Below, piece by piece: positions 1-7,999 of a DNA stretch of 11,881 nucleotides; position 1 is the stretch's first letter, and every line of letters begins with the position of its first letter. The notes beneath the pieces are model-generated. The model was given only the letters and a program-made list of their open reading frames with translations, made no database searches and had not been told where the DNA came from. The DNA is from JAWOJF01 sp046481785 (GTDB lineage Bacteria; Bacteroidota; Ignavibacteria; Ignavibacteriales; Ignavibacteriaceae): NCBI GenBank assembly GCA_046481785.1, contig JAWOJF010000393.1, positions 1 through 11,881 of the forward strand, written 5' to 3'. The position numbers and the translations under genes are program-made.

Positions 1-79
1 CAGCTCTCCTCCGTTAGGATTCTTTAGCTACTCCATAAGTATAAGCAGTATTAAATGAAACTCCTAAAGTAACAGTTCT
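1..79 (-). pseudogene. Remnant continuation of the TonB-dependent receptor past an in-frame stop
   Basis: Directly after the TAG at 80-82, the same minus-strand frame encodes RTVTLGVSFNTAYTYGVAK, the alternating pattern and Tyr-Gly ending typical of a barrel strand in this family. That frame then hits TAA at 14-16. Moving one base at the AAA run (plus-strand positions 23-25) gives KNPNGGEL with no stop to the window edge, a plausible extracellular-loop continuation. The simplest reading is one CAG-to-TAG change plus one extra A. This is visible in the sequence; whether it is real gene decay or assembly error is unknown. The frameshift is less certain than the stop. Confidence 0.6.
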
Positions 80-2443
80 CTACAACTGCGCAGTAAGATT
101 ATACTGATAACCTTCATCTGTATTTTTAAGCAGAAGTACATCAAAGAAATTGTTATTTCCGCTATTGGTACCGCCATATCTTGGTCTGCCATCTCCAGGT
201 ATATTACCAGTAGAAGGATTAAGATTTATCTTTTCATAAATAAGATCGTTAATAGATTTAGAATACAGGAATTCAACAGTTCCAACTATATTCCATGGAA
301 GCTGATGATCTACTGCTGCATTAAATCTTAAAAGCTGAGGCCATTTAAAATCTTTATCAACTAAATCAATTTCAGATCTGTAACTTGGTGCACCTGTGCC
401 AGGATCACCAACACCGGGTTGATTATCAGGATCTACAGAAAAACCCACGTTGCCGTCACGGGCCTGACCGACTTCTGCTATCATTGTTCCTGTATTTCCA
501 TAATTGTTTGACATCCAAACGTAAGGTATTCTGCCGGTAAAAATACCAACTCCACCACGAATCTGTAGGGTCCTGTCTCCTGTAACATCCCAGTTAAAAC
601 CTAAACGGGGAGAGAACATAAGATTTGCATTCGGAATTTCAGTTGTATTGTATCCGGTATATTTTGTTACCGAGTCGTTATATGCTGGTTCGGTAGGTAA
701 AAATGGGATATCAACTCTTACTCCTAAATTAAGTTTAAAACCAGGTACTACTGTCCATTCATCCTGTACATAAAAGCCAAGCTGGTTTACACTAAATTCA
801 GCGGCAGGCCTTTCTTCACCCGGTACTCTGGAAAATACACGTTGATAAAAGCTTGGAGTGTTATTTTGCAAATCAACAAGTGTATTAAATTCATAATATC
901 CGTAGAATGATCTGATGAAAAGATTTCTGAAACTAAAAAACTCATTGTGAGTACCGAATGTTAAAACGTGATCTCCCATATACATCGAAAAATTATCGGT
1001 TAATTCAAAAATATCCTGATCAAGTTCATTTGCAGAAGAGAATCTGTCTGGTCCGGCAATAAGAGTTACTGCTTCACCCAGCACTCTAACTTCCGGCCTG
1101 TCTTCGGAAATTCCGGCTCTTTTGTCCCTTATTGAGGTAAAACCAATTATAAACTCATTAGAAAGTTTATTACTAATAGTGCTGTTTAATTGTAGAACTG
1201 TAGAGTTGGTAATGTTTTTAATCTGGTACGCCAGGGTATTAAATGATAAGGAATTATTAGCAGTCCGGCCGGCTAATATATCCTGATAGGCATTAACATA
1301 ATTGTGTCTTAGGGTCAGCTTATGATTTTCAGACAAGTTATAATCAAACCTAACAAAGAACTTAGAGCTTGGCTGTTCAACAGTAGTTGAATTATAAGTA
1401 CCCGGATCCATTCCTTTACTGGTCAAAATCTGACGGAACTGATCTCCTAATGATCTTGTAACTGCCGGTCCCGTAGATAGAGAGATATTTCCGAGAGGTT
1501 GATCCCTGGTGGTCATTTCTCCGGTTAGAAAAACAAATAATTTATCATGAGCAATAGGGCCGCCCAGGCGTAAACCATATTGATACTCTTTAAATTCGGG
1601 ATATGCAGGGTCTGAAGGTTCATCAATAAAACCACCATTTCCTACTAAACCTTCATTACGACCATATCCATATACAGAACCGCTCCACCTGTTAGTACCG
1701 CTGCGTGTAATGGCATTCAACCCGCCGCCGGTAAATCCTCCATACCTTACATCATACGGTGCAACTACTACCTGGTATTCCTGGATAGCATCAACACTAA
1801 TTGGGTTTGTACCGCTTTGTCCGCCGGGTGCTCCGCTTGCACCTAAACCGAATAAATCATTGTATTGAGTTCCATCTATTTGCAGATTATTATAACGATT
1901 GTTTCTATTTGCTATAGAAGCTCTGTTACCCGAAACATGGGGAGACATTTTAGCAAAATCCTGAAAATTACGGCTAATGGTAGGTATTTCAGTCATATTT
2001 TTACTTGTAATATTTTGACCAGCACCTGTTCTTCCACTTGAAAGTATAGCATTTCTTTCACTAAGTACTGTAACAGTGGTTAATTCCACAGCTTCCGGAG
2101 CCATTATATAATTAATTAATAAATTTTGACCTAACTGAAGATTTTCTATCTGGCTTTCCTGTGGTTTAAAACCAACATAAGTTACTGTCAGTTTGTAGGG
2201 TCCCCCGGTTTTTACTGCGGGAAAACCATATCTTCCATCATCTCTTGTTGAAGTACCATACTGCGTCCCTGAGGGTTCATGAACTGCTAATACAGTAGCT
2301 GCCGGTAAGGGGTTTCCCTCGTTATCTGTTATAGTTCCGTTTATTGCTGCTGTTGTTACACCTTGTGCCATAGCATTTTGGTTTATGCATAGTATAAAGC
2401 CAGTGATCATAATTAAAAGAAGTTTCGTAAAACTGAACTTCAT
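80..2443 (-). CDS. TonB-dependent receptor, Oar-like, apparently truncated at its C-terminus
   Basis: The 787-residue product is an outer-membrane TonB-dependent receptor of the Oar/SusC-like type; its substrate cannot be told. A signal peptide covers residues 1-26, with cleavage expected after AMA before Gln27. A carboxypeptidase-regulatory-like beta-sandwich follows at about 31-115, then a TonB-box-like stretch TVTVLSE (about 123-129). The plug spans about 130-245, with IDGTQYNDLFG and GGLNAITRSGTN, and the rest is barrel. The start is an ATG preceded by AAGGAGA at 2448-2454. Oar-like receptors are usually about 1000 residues or more, so some 200-300 residues of barrel are missing. Reading on past the TAG at 80-82 in the same frame gives more barrel-like sequence, so the stop looks like a nonsense mutation or a sequencing error rather than a natural end. 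The family is certain; intactness is doubtful. Confidence 0.88.
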   Translation of the reverse strand: MKFSFTKLLLIMITGFILCINQNAMAQGVTTAAINGTITDNEGNPLPAATVLAVHEPSGTQYGTSTRDDGRYGFPAVKTGGPYKLTVTYVGFKPQESQIENLQLGQNLLINYIMAPEAVELTTVTVLSERNAILSSGRTGAGQNITSKNMTEIPTISRNFQDFAKMSPHVSGNRASIANRNNRYNNLQIDGTQYNDLFGLGASGAPGGQSGTNPISVDAIQEYQVVVAPYDVRYGGFTGGGLNAITRSGTNRWSGSVYGYGRNEGLVGNGGFIDEPSDPAYPEFKEYQYGLRLGGPIAHDKLFVFLTGEMTTRDQPLGNISLSTGPAVTRSLGDQFRQILTSKGMDPGTYNSTTVEQPSSKFFVRFDYNLSENHKLTLRHNYVNAYQDILAGRTANNSLSFNTLAYQIKNITNSTVLQLNSTISNKLSNEFIIGFTSIRDKRAGISEDRPEVRVLGEAVTLIAGPDRFSSANELDQDIFELTDNFSMYMGDHVLTFGTHNEFFSFRNLFIRSFYGYYEFNTLVDLQNNTPSFYQRVFSRVPGEERPAAEFSVNQLGFYVQDEWTVVPGFKLNLGVRVDIPFLPTEPAYNDSVTKYTGYNTTEIPNANLMFSPRLGFNWDVTGDRTLQIRGGVGIFTGRIPYVWMSNNYGNTGTMIAEVGQARDGNVGFSVDPDNQPGVGDPGTGAPSYRSEIDLVDKDFKWPQLLRFNAAVDHQLPWNIVGTVEFLYSKSINDLIYEKINLNPSTGNIPGDGRPRYGGTNSGNNNFFDVLLLKNTDEGYQYNLTAQL

Positions 2444-2854
2444 ATTTTCTCCTTTAAAAATTTTGTTTTTAAAATGTGTGGTTTAACCATTTTTGATGAG
2501 ATTTGTAACACTATTGATGTACTGAAATTTTTCTACGTGAAATATCTGATAAATCAGTTTTGCATTCAACACAACGTGCAGCATAAATAACGATTTAACA
2601 ATATCTTAATTTACTTTGGGCTTAAGATTGTTTTAGAAAAGAACTAAAATGAAGCTGCTGGTTTGTAGTTTTTAGCAACTGACCCTGCGTATCAGACACT
2701 CTGTGCGAGTTTTGATTACGTGATTTAACATAGGGAAAATAATTGCTATGGGCAATAAAAATAATTTTTAAATTTTTATGCCAAATCAATAAAAAATGTA
2801 AAAACCTGTTATCTTTGCAGTCTGAATTTCCCAAATTTTAAACGGAGAAACATT
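2444..2854. other. Divergent intergenic region between the TonB receptor and terC
   Basis: This 411-base AT-rich gap separates two divergent genes. It holds the Shine-Dalgarno of the receptor at 2448-2454, a 12-base imperfect palindrome CTGATAAATCAG at 2546-2557 that could be an operator, and the terC promoter and ribosome binding site at its right end. I found no convincing promoter for the receptor. A 70-codon minus-strand frame at 2622-2834 has low-complexity, unfamiliar sequence and overlaps the terC promoter, so I do not call it a gene. No RNA gene was recognised here. Confidence 0.5.
2810..2817 (+). promoter_or_regulatory. Bacteroidota-type -7 promoter element for terC
   Basis: TATCTTTG matches the Bacteroidota -7 consensus TAnnTTTG exactly and lies 37 bases before the TTG start of terC, giving a short 5' UTR of roughly 30 bases. 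The upstream sequence is A-rich, but I do not see a clear TTG at the -33 position. The exact match and placement make it the likely promoter; its use in vivo is inferred. Confidence 0.6.
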
Positions 2855-3619
2855 TTGGAGTGGTTAACCCAGCCCGAATCGTTAATTGCATTATTAACTT
2901 TAACCGTACTCGAAATTGTTTTAGGTATTGACAATATCATCTTTATATCAATCCTTTCCGGAAAGCTGCCGGTTGAACAGCAGAACAAAGCAAGGTTAAC
3001 CGGCCTTGCACTTGCAATGATTACCCGTATAGCTTTGTTGTTTTCAATAACATGGGTTATGCAGTTAACTCAGCCCTTGTTTAATATTTTTTCTTCAGAT
3101 ATTTCCGGGAGAGATATAATTCTTGTTACGGGCGGATTGTTTCTCTTAGGAAAAAGTACTCATGAAATTCATGACAAACTTGAAGGTACTGAAGGGCATG
3201 CTTCAGCAAAAGTGTACCCGTCATTCAAAGGAGTGATAACTCAGATCCTGATTCTGGATGTTGTCTTCTCGCTTGATTCTGTTATTACCGCAGTGGGAAT
3301 GGCAGATGAAATTGCTATAATGGTTATCGCAGTTGTTATAGCTGTTGCTTTTATGATGTTCTTTTCCAAATCTATAAGCAGTTTTGTTGAGAAACATCCT
3401 ACAATAAAAATGCTGGCACTAAGTTTCCTTCTACTTATAGGCATTTCTTTAGTTGCAGAAGGTTTTGATCAGCATATTCCCAAAGGATATATTTATTTTG
3501 CAATGGCATTTTCTGTTTTTGTAGAATTCTTAAATTTAAAATCAAAAAGCAGAAAAGAAATCTCCCCGGTACATTTGAGGCAAAGGTACTCAAAAAAGGA
3601 GCCTTGGTATTCAAATTAA
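2855..3619 (+). CDS. TerC family integral membrane protein (YgdQ-like)
   Basis: This 254-residue polytopic membrane protein of the TerC family most resembles the short stand-alone YgdQ type, lacking the C-terminal CBS and transporter-associated domains of YoaE-like relatives. The family is linked to tellurite resistance and, for characterised members, to manganese export and metallation of secreted proteins; which applies here is unknown. Diagnostic signatures are LEIVLGIDNIIFIS near residues 19-32 and LDVVFSLDSVITAVGM around 133-148, two repeat-related segments whose buried acidic residues are thought to bind metal. About seven hydrophobic helices are visible, ending in a basic tail (KSKSRKE). 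The start is TTG, chosen because GGAG at 2844-2847 lies seven bases upstream and the homology begins at once with MEWLTQPESLIAL. It appears monocistronic, with a promoter at 2810-2817 and a convergent gene downstream. Confidence 0.9.
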   Translation: MEWLTQPESLIALLTLTVLEIVLGIDNIIFISILSGKLPVEQQNKARLTGLALAMITRIALLFSITWVMQLTQPLFNIFSSDISGRDIILVTGGLFLLGKSTHEIHDKLEGTEGHASAKVYPSFKGVITQILILDVVFSLDSVITAVGMADEIAIMVIAVVIAVAFMMFFSKSISSFVEKHPTIKMLALSFLLLIGISLVAEGFDQHIPKGYIYFAMAFSVFVEFLNLKSKSRKEISPVHLRQRYSKKEPWYSN

Positions 3620-3706
3620 AATAGTCCACAGCTTGCTTAAAATAAGTCCACAGCCTGCAGTCTGAAATTTGCAATATTAAGATATGCTGACTGAAGACTG
3701 TGGACT
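3618..3706. repeat. Heptamer-phased (GACTGNN) inverted repeat between convergent genes
   Basis: AGTCCACAG occurs at 3623-3631 and 3645-3653, with its reverse complement CTGTGGACT at 3698-3706. The longer arms 3645-3664 and 3687-3706 pair imperfectly around a loop of about 22 bases. Both arms have a seven-base period: GACTGAA, GACTGTG, GACTAGA at right and, on the other strand, GACTGCA, GGCTGTG, GACTTAT at left. At the left edge a roughly 21-base unit, AAAATA(A)GTCCACAGC, is tandemly duplicated (3618-3632 and 3639-3654). It begins inside the terC stop codon and ends just before the stop of the convergent gene. It could fold as a hairpin and stop transcription both ways, but there is no T-run, so a dispersed intergenic repeat is equally likely. 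Confidence 0.6.
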
Positions 3707-3712
3707 AGACTG

Positions 3713-4057
3713 CTATTCTTTACTATGATTTTCCAGCATCTTCATCTTCTTTAAAAAGCCTGCCAGTTTAAGCGGATCTTTTGTCCCCTGAGTTCCGTAA
3801 GTGCCAAAGGCATCTACGAACAAACCTTTTGTACCGTCATTTGCTATTATTGCATATAGAACTTCCATATACGCCGGATCAGATATTCCCTCAAACCTGA
3901 AGACCTGTACAACTGTAAGTTCATCTGGTTCATATTTTTTGCCTGAGCTTTTTGCATATATTTTTGTATCATCAAATTCAAAATCTTCTTCAAATCCTTT
4001 TTTCCTCTGACTGTTCATAACCTCGGAAAGGGTCGTCATATCATGCGGCAGTTCCAT
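3713..4057 (-). CDS. Small conserved protein of the Bacteroidota family mislabelled phosphoribosylpyrophosphate synthetase
   Basis: This 114-residue soluble protein has no signal peptide or membrane segment. It matches, from memory of the family, the roughly 100-residue Bacteroidota proteins often annotated as phosphoribosylpyrophosphate synthetase. Shared landmarks are TLSEVMNSQRKKGFEEDF near the N-terminus, VVQVFRFEGISDP in the middle and VLYAIIANDGTKGLFVDAFGTYG near the end. At a third of the length of a real PRPP synthetase and without its PRPP-binding loop, it should not be given that activity; its function is unknown. The N-terminus used here is supported by AGAGGA about seven bases upstream; Met7 would match the family's usual start but lacks such a site. 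It converges on terC, with only the heptamer repeat between them, and stands apart from the kinase gene upstream. Confidence 0.72.
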   Translation of the reverse strand: MELPHDMTTLSEVMNSQRKKGFEEDFEFDDTKIYAKSSGKKYEPDELTVVQVFRFEGISDPAYMEVLYAIIANDGTKGLFVDAFGTYGTQGTKDPLKLAGFLKKMKMLENHSKE

Positions 4058-4188
4058 TATGTTCCTCTTTTGTTGGAATAATAATATCCAAGTTATTAAT
4101 ATTTTATTTAGTCTTAATGAAATAAATCACATTTGATATCACGGAAGGATAAAAGAATTAAACACTATTGGTTAAAAATATAAATTGT

Positions 4189-4194
4189 TATAAT
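4189..4194 (+). promoter_or_regulatory. Possible -10 element for the kinase operon
   Basis: TATAAT is an exact sigma-70-type -10 hexamer about 30 bases before the preferred kinase ATG. The candidate -35, TTGGTT at 4168-4173, is weak and the spacer is 15 bases. If real, the transcript would start near 4201 and exclude the upstream TTG start. AT-rich sequence makes chance matches common. Confidence 0.3.
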
Positions 4195-4224
4195 TTATTG
4201 CGATTATTTCCACATTTATCCAAG

Positions 4225-6042
4225 ATGAACCAAAAAACAAAATTAATAAATTTTATCAGAGGCCTATATCCAATCAGGCTGATCCTAATACTGGTTACGG
4301 TAATAATAATTGGAATTGGACTGGTAATGAATAAAATCAACAATGAAGTTTATAAATCCAATATTAAAAGAAATATTTCATATGAGATGTTAGTTCAACT
4401 GTCTAATTTCCGTTCTGTATTAAGTTTGGCAAATAAAAATTTTAATGAATACATAAGTTCAGAAGATACAGGCATGGTAATAGAATTAACAGGTCCTTTT
4501 AAGAACGTAGCTGAACAACTGAATAAATTGGCTATAATAATCCCCAAAAGTCATTATTTGTCTGAAGAATTATTAAAGCTGGAGAAAATGACATCCGAAA
4601 AATTTAATTTAATGGAGGAGGCAATAAAATATAGAAGAGAGAATCAGGATGATCAGTTATTTACAGTCCTTAAAAAAATACTCCATCAAAACTCAGGCAT
4701 TAGGGATGCAATGATTACAATAGAAAATTATGAGATTGATGTTATAAATAACTGGGAACAGCAGGTTATGCAGAAACAGAAGGACACTTCATTAGTAATT
4801 TTTGCCGGAACGGTTACTACCTGTCTCCTGTTTTTTATAATCTTCTATCTTCTTAATAAAGAAATTGCAGAAAGAAAAATAATTGAAGGGGAAATCAGGA
4901 ATGAGATGCAGTTTACCGAACGTCTGCTTAACAGCAGTATAGATGGTATAATATCATTTGACAGAAACTGTAATTTCAGTTTGTGGAATCCCGGGATGGA
5001 GTCACTTACAGGAATAAGCGGCTCCCGGGTTATTGGGAAAAATGCGTTTAGTACATTTCCAATTCTGAAACAAATTGGAGAAGACAAGTATTTTTATGAA
5101 GCACTAAAGGGAAACTTTATTATAGCAAAAGACAGGTGGATAAATTTTAGTGAAACAGATAAAGAATTTTATTATGAGGCATACTATTCTCCGGTATATG
5201 ATTTATCCAAGGAAATTGTGGGTGGACTTGCAATAATAAGAAATACTACACAGCGAAAGCTTGCATTGGAAGCCCTCGAAAAAGCCAAGGTTGAGCTGGA
5301 GAAGAGAGTAATTGAAAGGACTGCCGCACTTTCAAAAGCTAATGATGAGCTGAAAAATGAGGTGATTCAAAGAAAGCTTGCACAGGAACAAATCAACCAG
5401 TCATTACAGGAAAAAGTAATTCTTCTGCAGGAAATTCATCACCGTGTAAAAAATAATCTGCAGGTTATTTCAAGCCTGTTAAATTTACAGTCTGGTTATA
5501 TTGAAGATGAAAAATCTTTGGAGATTTTTAGAGAGAGTCAGAACAGGGTAAGATCAATGGCTCTTATCCATGAAAGACTTTACCAGTCAAAGGATCTTAA
5601 TAAAATTGAATTTGCAGGATACATTAGTTCTTTGTGTAAAGATCTTTTTTCCTCATATAATATTGATACTGACAGAATATCCTTAAAATCAGACCTGACC
5701 GGAATATTTTTTGAAATTGATACAGCTATTTTATGCGGATTGATAATAAATGAGCTGATCTCAAATTCATTAAAACATGCATTCCCGGAGAATAGAAGGG
5801 GTGAAATTTATATAGGCTTGCATTTTATTGAAGGCAGCGGTTATATCCTTATAGTAAGAGATAATGGAATAGGTTTTCCTGATGATTTGGATTTCAGAAA
5901 TACTGAATCGCTTGGACTTCAGCTTGTTAATACTTTAACGGAACAGCTTGGCGGTAATATTGAATTAAATACAAATAATAATACTGAATTCAAAATAACT
6001 TTTATAAGCAAGCATGTAACCAAAGCCGAAAATCCTGTTTAG
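4225..6042 (+). CDS. Membrane sensor histidine kinase: CHASE3-like, PAS, HisKA_2, HATPase
   Basis: This sensor kinase (605 residues from this ATG) autophosphorylates on histidine in response to an envelope or PAS-sensed signal and passes phosphate to a receiver. Two membrane helices (about 19-35 and 189-210) enclose a helical CHASE3-like periplasmic domain. A PAS domain follows (about 228-345), then a coiled coil, then HisKA_2 with EIHHRVKNN; the likely phospho-acceptor is the second His, about 406. The ATPase domain shows the N-box NELISNSLKH (about 509-518), the G1 box DNGIGF (546-551) and a SLGLQLV G2 region. The frame is open to a TTG at 4168 (624 residues), but AAGGA lies 18 bases before it, too far. 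A perfect TATAAT at 4189-4194 falls inside that extension, so I prefer the ATG, though it has no clear Shine-Dalgarno. The receiver gene downstream is its likely partner. Confidence 0.9.
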   Translation: MNQKTKLINFIRGLYPIRLILILVTVIIIGIGLVMNKINNEVYKSNIKRNISYEMLVQLSNFRSVLSLANKNFNEYISSEDTGMVIELTGPFKNVAEQLNKLAIIIPKSHYLSEELLKLEKMTSEKFNLMEEAIKYRRENQDDQLFTVLKKILHQNSGIRDAMITIENYEIDVINNWEQQVMQKQKDTSLVIFAGTVTTCLLFFIIFYLLNKEIAERKIIEGEIRNEMQFTERLLNSSIDGIISFDRNCNFSLWNPGMESLTGISGSRVIGKNAFSTFPILKQIGEDKYFYEALKGNFIIAKDRWINFSETDKEFYYEAYYSPVYDLSKEIVGGLAIIRNTTQRKLALEALEKAKVELEKRVIERTAALSKANDELKNEVIQRKLAQEQINQSLQEKVILLQEIHHRVKNNLQVISSLLNLQSGYIEDEKSLEIFRESQNRVRSMALIHERLYQSKDLNKIEFAGYISSLCKDLFSSYNIDTDRISLKSDLTGIFFEIDTAILCGLIINELISNSLKHAFPENRRGEIYIGLHFIEGSGYILIVRDNGIGFPDDLDFRNTESLGLQLVNTLTEQLGGNIELNTNNNTEFKITFISKHVTKAENPV

Positions 6043-6148
6043 GTATTCCCGGGCACATACAAGATTTAAATTAAAATTTATTATTATTTACAGAAAAAAT
6101 AATTAACATCTCACAATGCCTTCCCGAAATAAAAAGTGATATAACATA

Positions 6149-7927
6149 ATGACACTTGAAATAATTATAGTTCTGTGTGTTTTGATTGGTGCCGTGATAT
6201 TATTTATCACAGAAAAACTACCTGTTGATCTGGTTGCATTATGTGTTCTTGCAATTCTTATGGTCTCGGGAATCCTGGATGCAGAAGAAGGCCTTAGAGG
6301 ATTTAGCGATGAAGCCACAATTACTATTGCCTCTATGTTTATTTTAAGTGGAGGATTATTTAAAACCGGCGTTGTTAATTACGTAGGCCGTAATGTTATT
6401 AAGCTTTATAATAAAAACTTCTGGGTTGCTATTATTTCAACAATGGTTATTGTGGGGTTAATTTCTGCATTTATTAACAATACTCCGGTTGTTGCTATTT
6501 TTATTCCTATACTGCTGCAAGTCTCCAGGGAATCAGAAATAAGTGCATCAAAAATTTTAATGCCTCTTTCTTTTGCATCTATTTTCGGGGGTGTTTGTAC
6601 ATTAATAGGGACATCTACAAATATTGTTGTCAGTTCGGTAGCTGCACGGTCAGGTGCAAGACCATTTACTATGTTTGAGTTTACTGATCTTGGAATTATC
6701 TTTTTTGCCGTAGGCATAGTGTACATGATTTTTGTTGGGATACCAATGATGCCGAAAAGAAGAGGGCTAATTGATTTAACAAGTTCTTTTGGAATTGGTG
6801 AATACCTTACAGAGATAATTATTACCAGGGATGCACAGTCAGTTAATAAAGAAATCAGGAATGCTCCCTTAGTTACAAAACTTGGAATTGATATCCTAGA
6901 GATAATAAGGGAGAACGAACGTATATTTTTGCCTTCTCCAACAACAATACTCCGGGCTAACGATCTTCTCCGTATAAAATGCAACATTGAAAAAATTAAA
7001 GAACTGCAGGAAAGGGACGGCATACTATTAAAACCCGGCCTGAAGTGGAAGGATGAGGATATTATTTCCGAAAATCACACGCTTGTAGAAGCTATAATTG
7101 CCCCCAACTCTTTCATTGAAGGGAAAACCTTAAAACAGGTAAGCTTTCGCCAAAGATTTGGTGCTACTGCTCTTGCTATCAGGCACAGGGGAAGAATTAT
7201 GCAGGAGAATGTTGCTACAACAAAACTTGTTGCCGGTGATGCTCTGCTTATTGAAACAAATAAAATAAATTATGAGCGTGTAAAAGACAGTGAAGCCTTT
7301 GTTGTCGTATCGGAAGTTGATCCGCCTACTTTTAGAAAATCAAAAATTGCATACGCATTGGTTATAATTTTTGGTGTGGTGGTTACTGCCACATTAGGAA
7401 TTTTACCAATAGTTGTAAGTGCCGTTTTGGGTGGTATTCTATTAATACTTACCGGTTGTATAAGTCTTGAACAGGCATACAGAGCAATAGACTGGAAAAT
7501 AATTATACTCCTGGCAGGCTCTCTTTCACTGGGTGTTGCTCTTGAAAAAACGGGGGGTGCTAAACTTATCTCAGATTATGTTATTGGCATGGTTGGACCC
7601 ATGGGGCCTACTGCAATTCTTTCGGCTTTTTATCTGCTTACCCTGGTATTAACTGAAGCAATGTCCAATAATGCAACTGCTGCCCTGGTTACTCCAATTG
7701 CTATAGTTACTGCAAATTCTCTTGGAGTAGATCCTATGCCTTTTTTAGTGGCAGTTGCATTTGCTGCTTCACTTGCTTTTATGAGTCCCGTAGGTTATCA
7801 AACTCATTTACTTATTTATAACCCCGGCAGGTATAAAGTAATTGATTTTATTAAGGCCGGAACTCCGCTGGATATTTTATTTTGGTTAATGGCAACATTC
7901 CTTATACCATTGTTCTTTCCTTTCTGA
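6149..7927 (+). CDS. SLC13/DASS-type permease with two central RCK_C (TrkA-C) domains
   Basis: This 592-residue inner-membrane permease of the ion transporter superfamily (SLC13, ArsB/NhaD-like) resembles E. coli YfbS. Such proteins usually co-transport sodium with dicarboxylate, sulfate or another anion; the substrate is not evident. The N-terminal membrane half (about 1-205) carries FINNTPVV (108-115) and GTSTNIVV. The C-terminal half (about 398-592) carries the matching EAMSNNATAALVTP with Ser506-Asn507-Asn508. These are the paired substrate/sodium-binding hairpin motifs of an inverted-repeat transporter. Between them lie two RCK_C domains (about 218-290 and 308-385), the second containing SFIEGKTLKQVSFRQRFGATALAI; in other systems they bind small ligands and gate transport. 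Length is normal for this architecture. It starts 106 bases after the kinase and ends 72 bases before the receiver, with no terminator in either gap. The ATG has only a weak ribosome binding site. Confidence 0.9.
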   Translation: MTLEIIIVLCVLIGAVILFITEKLPVDLVALCVLAILMVSGILDAEEGLRGFSDEATITIASMFILSGGLFKTGVVNYVGRNVIKLYNKNFWVAIISTMVIVGLISAFINNTPVVAIFIPILLQVSRESEISASKILMPLSFASIFGGVCTLIGTSTNIVVSSVAARSGARPFTMFEFTDLGIIFFAVGIVYMIFVGIPMMPKRRGLIDLTSSFGIGEYLTEIIITRDAQSVNKEIRNAPLVTKLGIDILEIIRENERIFLPSPTTILRANDLLRIKCNIEKIKELQERDGILLKPGLKWKDEDIISENHTLVEAIIAPNSFIEGKTLKQVSFRQRFGATALAIRHRGRIMQENVATTKLVAGDALLIETNKINYERVKDSEAFVVVSEVDPPTFRKSKIAYALVIIFGVVVTATLGILPIVVSAVLGGILLILTGCISLEQAYRAIDWKIIILLAGSLSLGVALEKTGGAKLISDYVIGMVGPMGPTAILSAFYLLTLVLTEAMSNNATAALVTPIAIVTANSLGVDPMPFLVAVAFAASLAFMSPVGYQTHLLIYNPGRYKVIDFIKAGTPLDILFWLMATFLIPLFFPF

Positions 7928-7999
7928 TCATTTATCTGTATCACACATTGTAAGGAAAAACTTCACTAAAATTGTCCTCGAATTAATTATGGTGAAGGT

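Noticed and set aside
2622..2834. 70-codon minus-strand open frame in the terC upstream region
   Set aside because: The sequence is unfamiliar and low in complexity, has no ribosome binding site I can see, and covers the likely terC promoter.
3618..3706. CRISPR array
   Set aside because: Repeats are only 7-15 bases, partly inverted, and not separated by uniform spacers; no cas genes are nearby.
6406..7023. 205-codon minus-strand frame inside the permease gene
   Set aside because: It is fully antisense to a well-supported membrane protein and shows only the complement of its hydrophobic codons.
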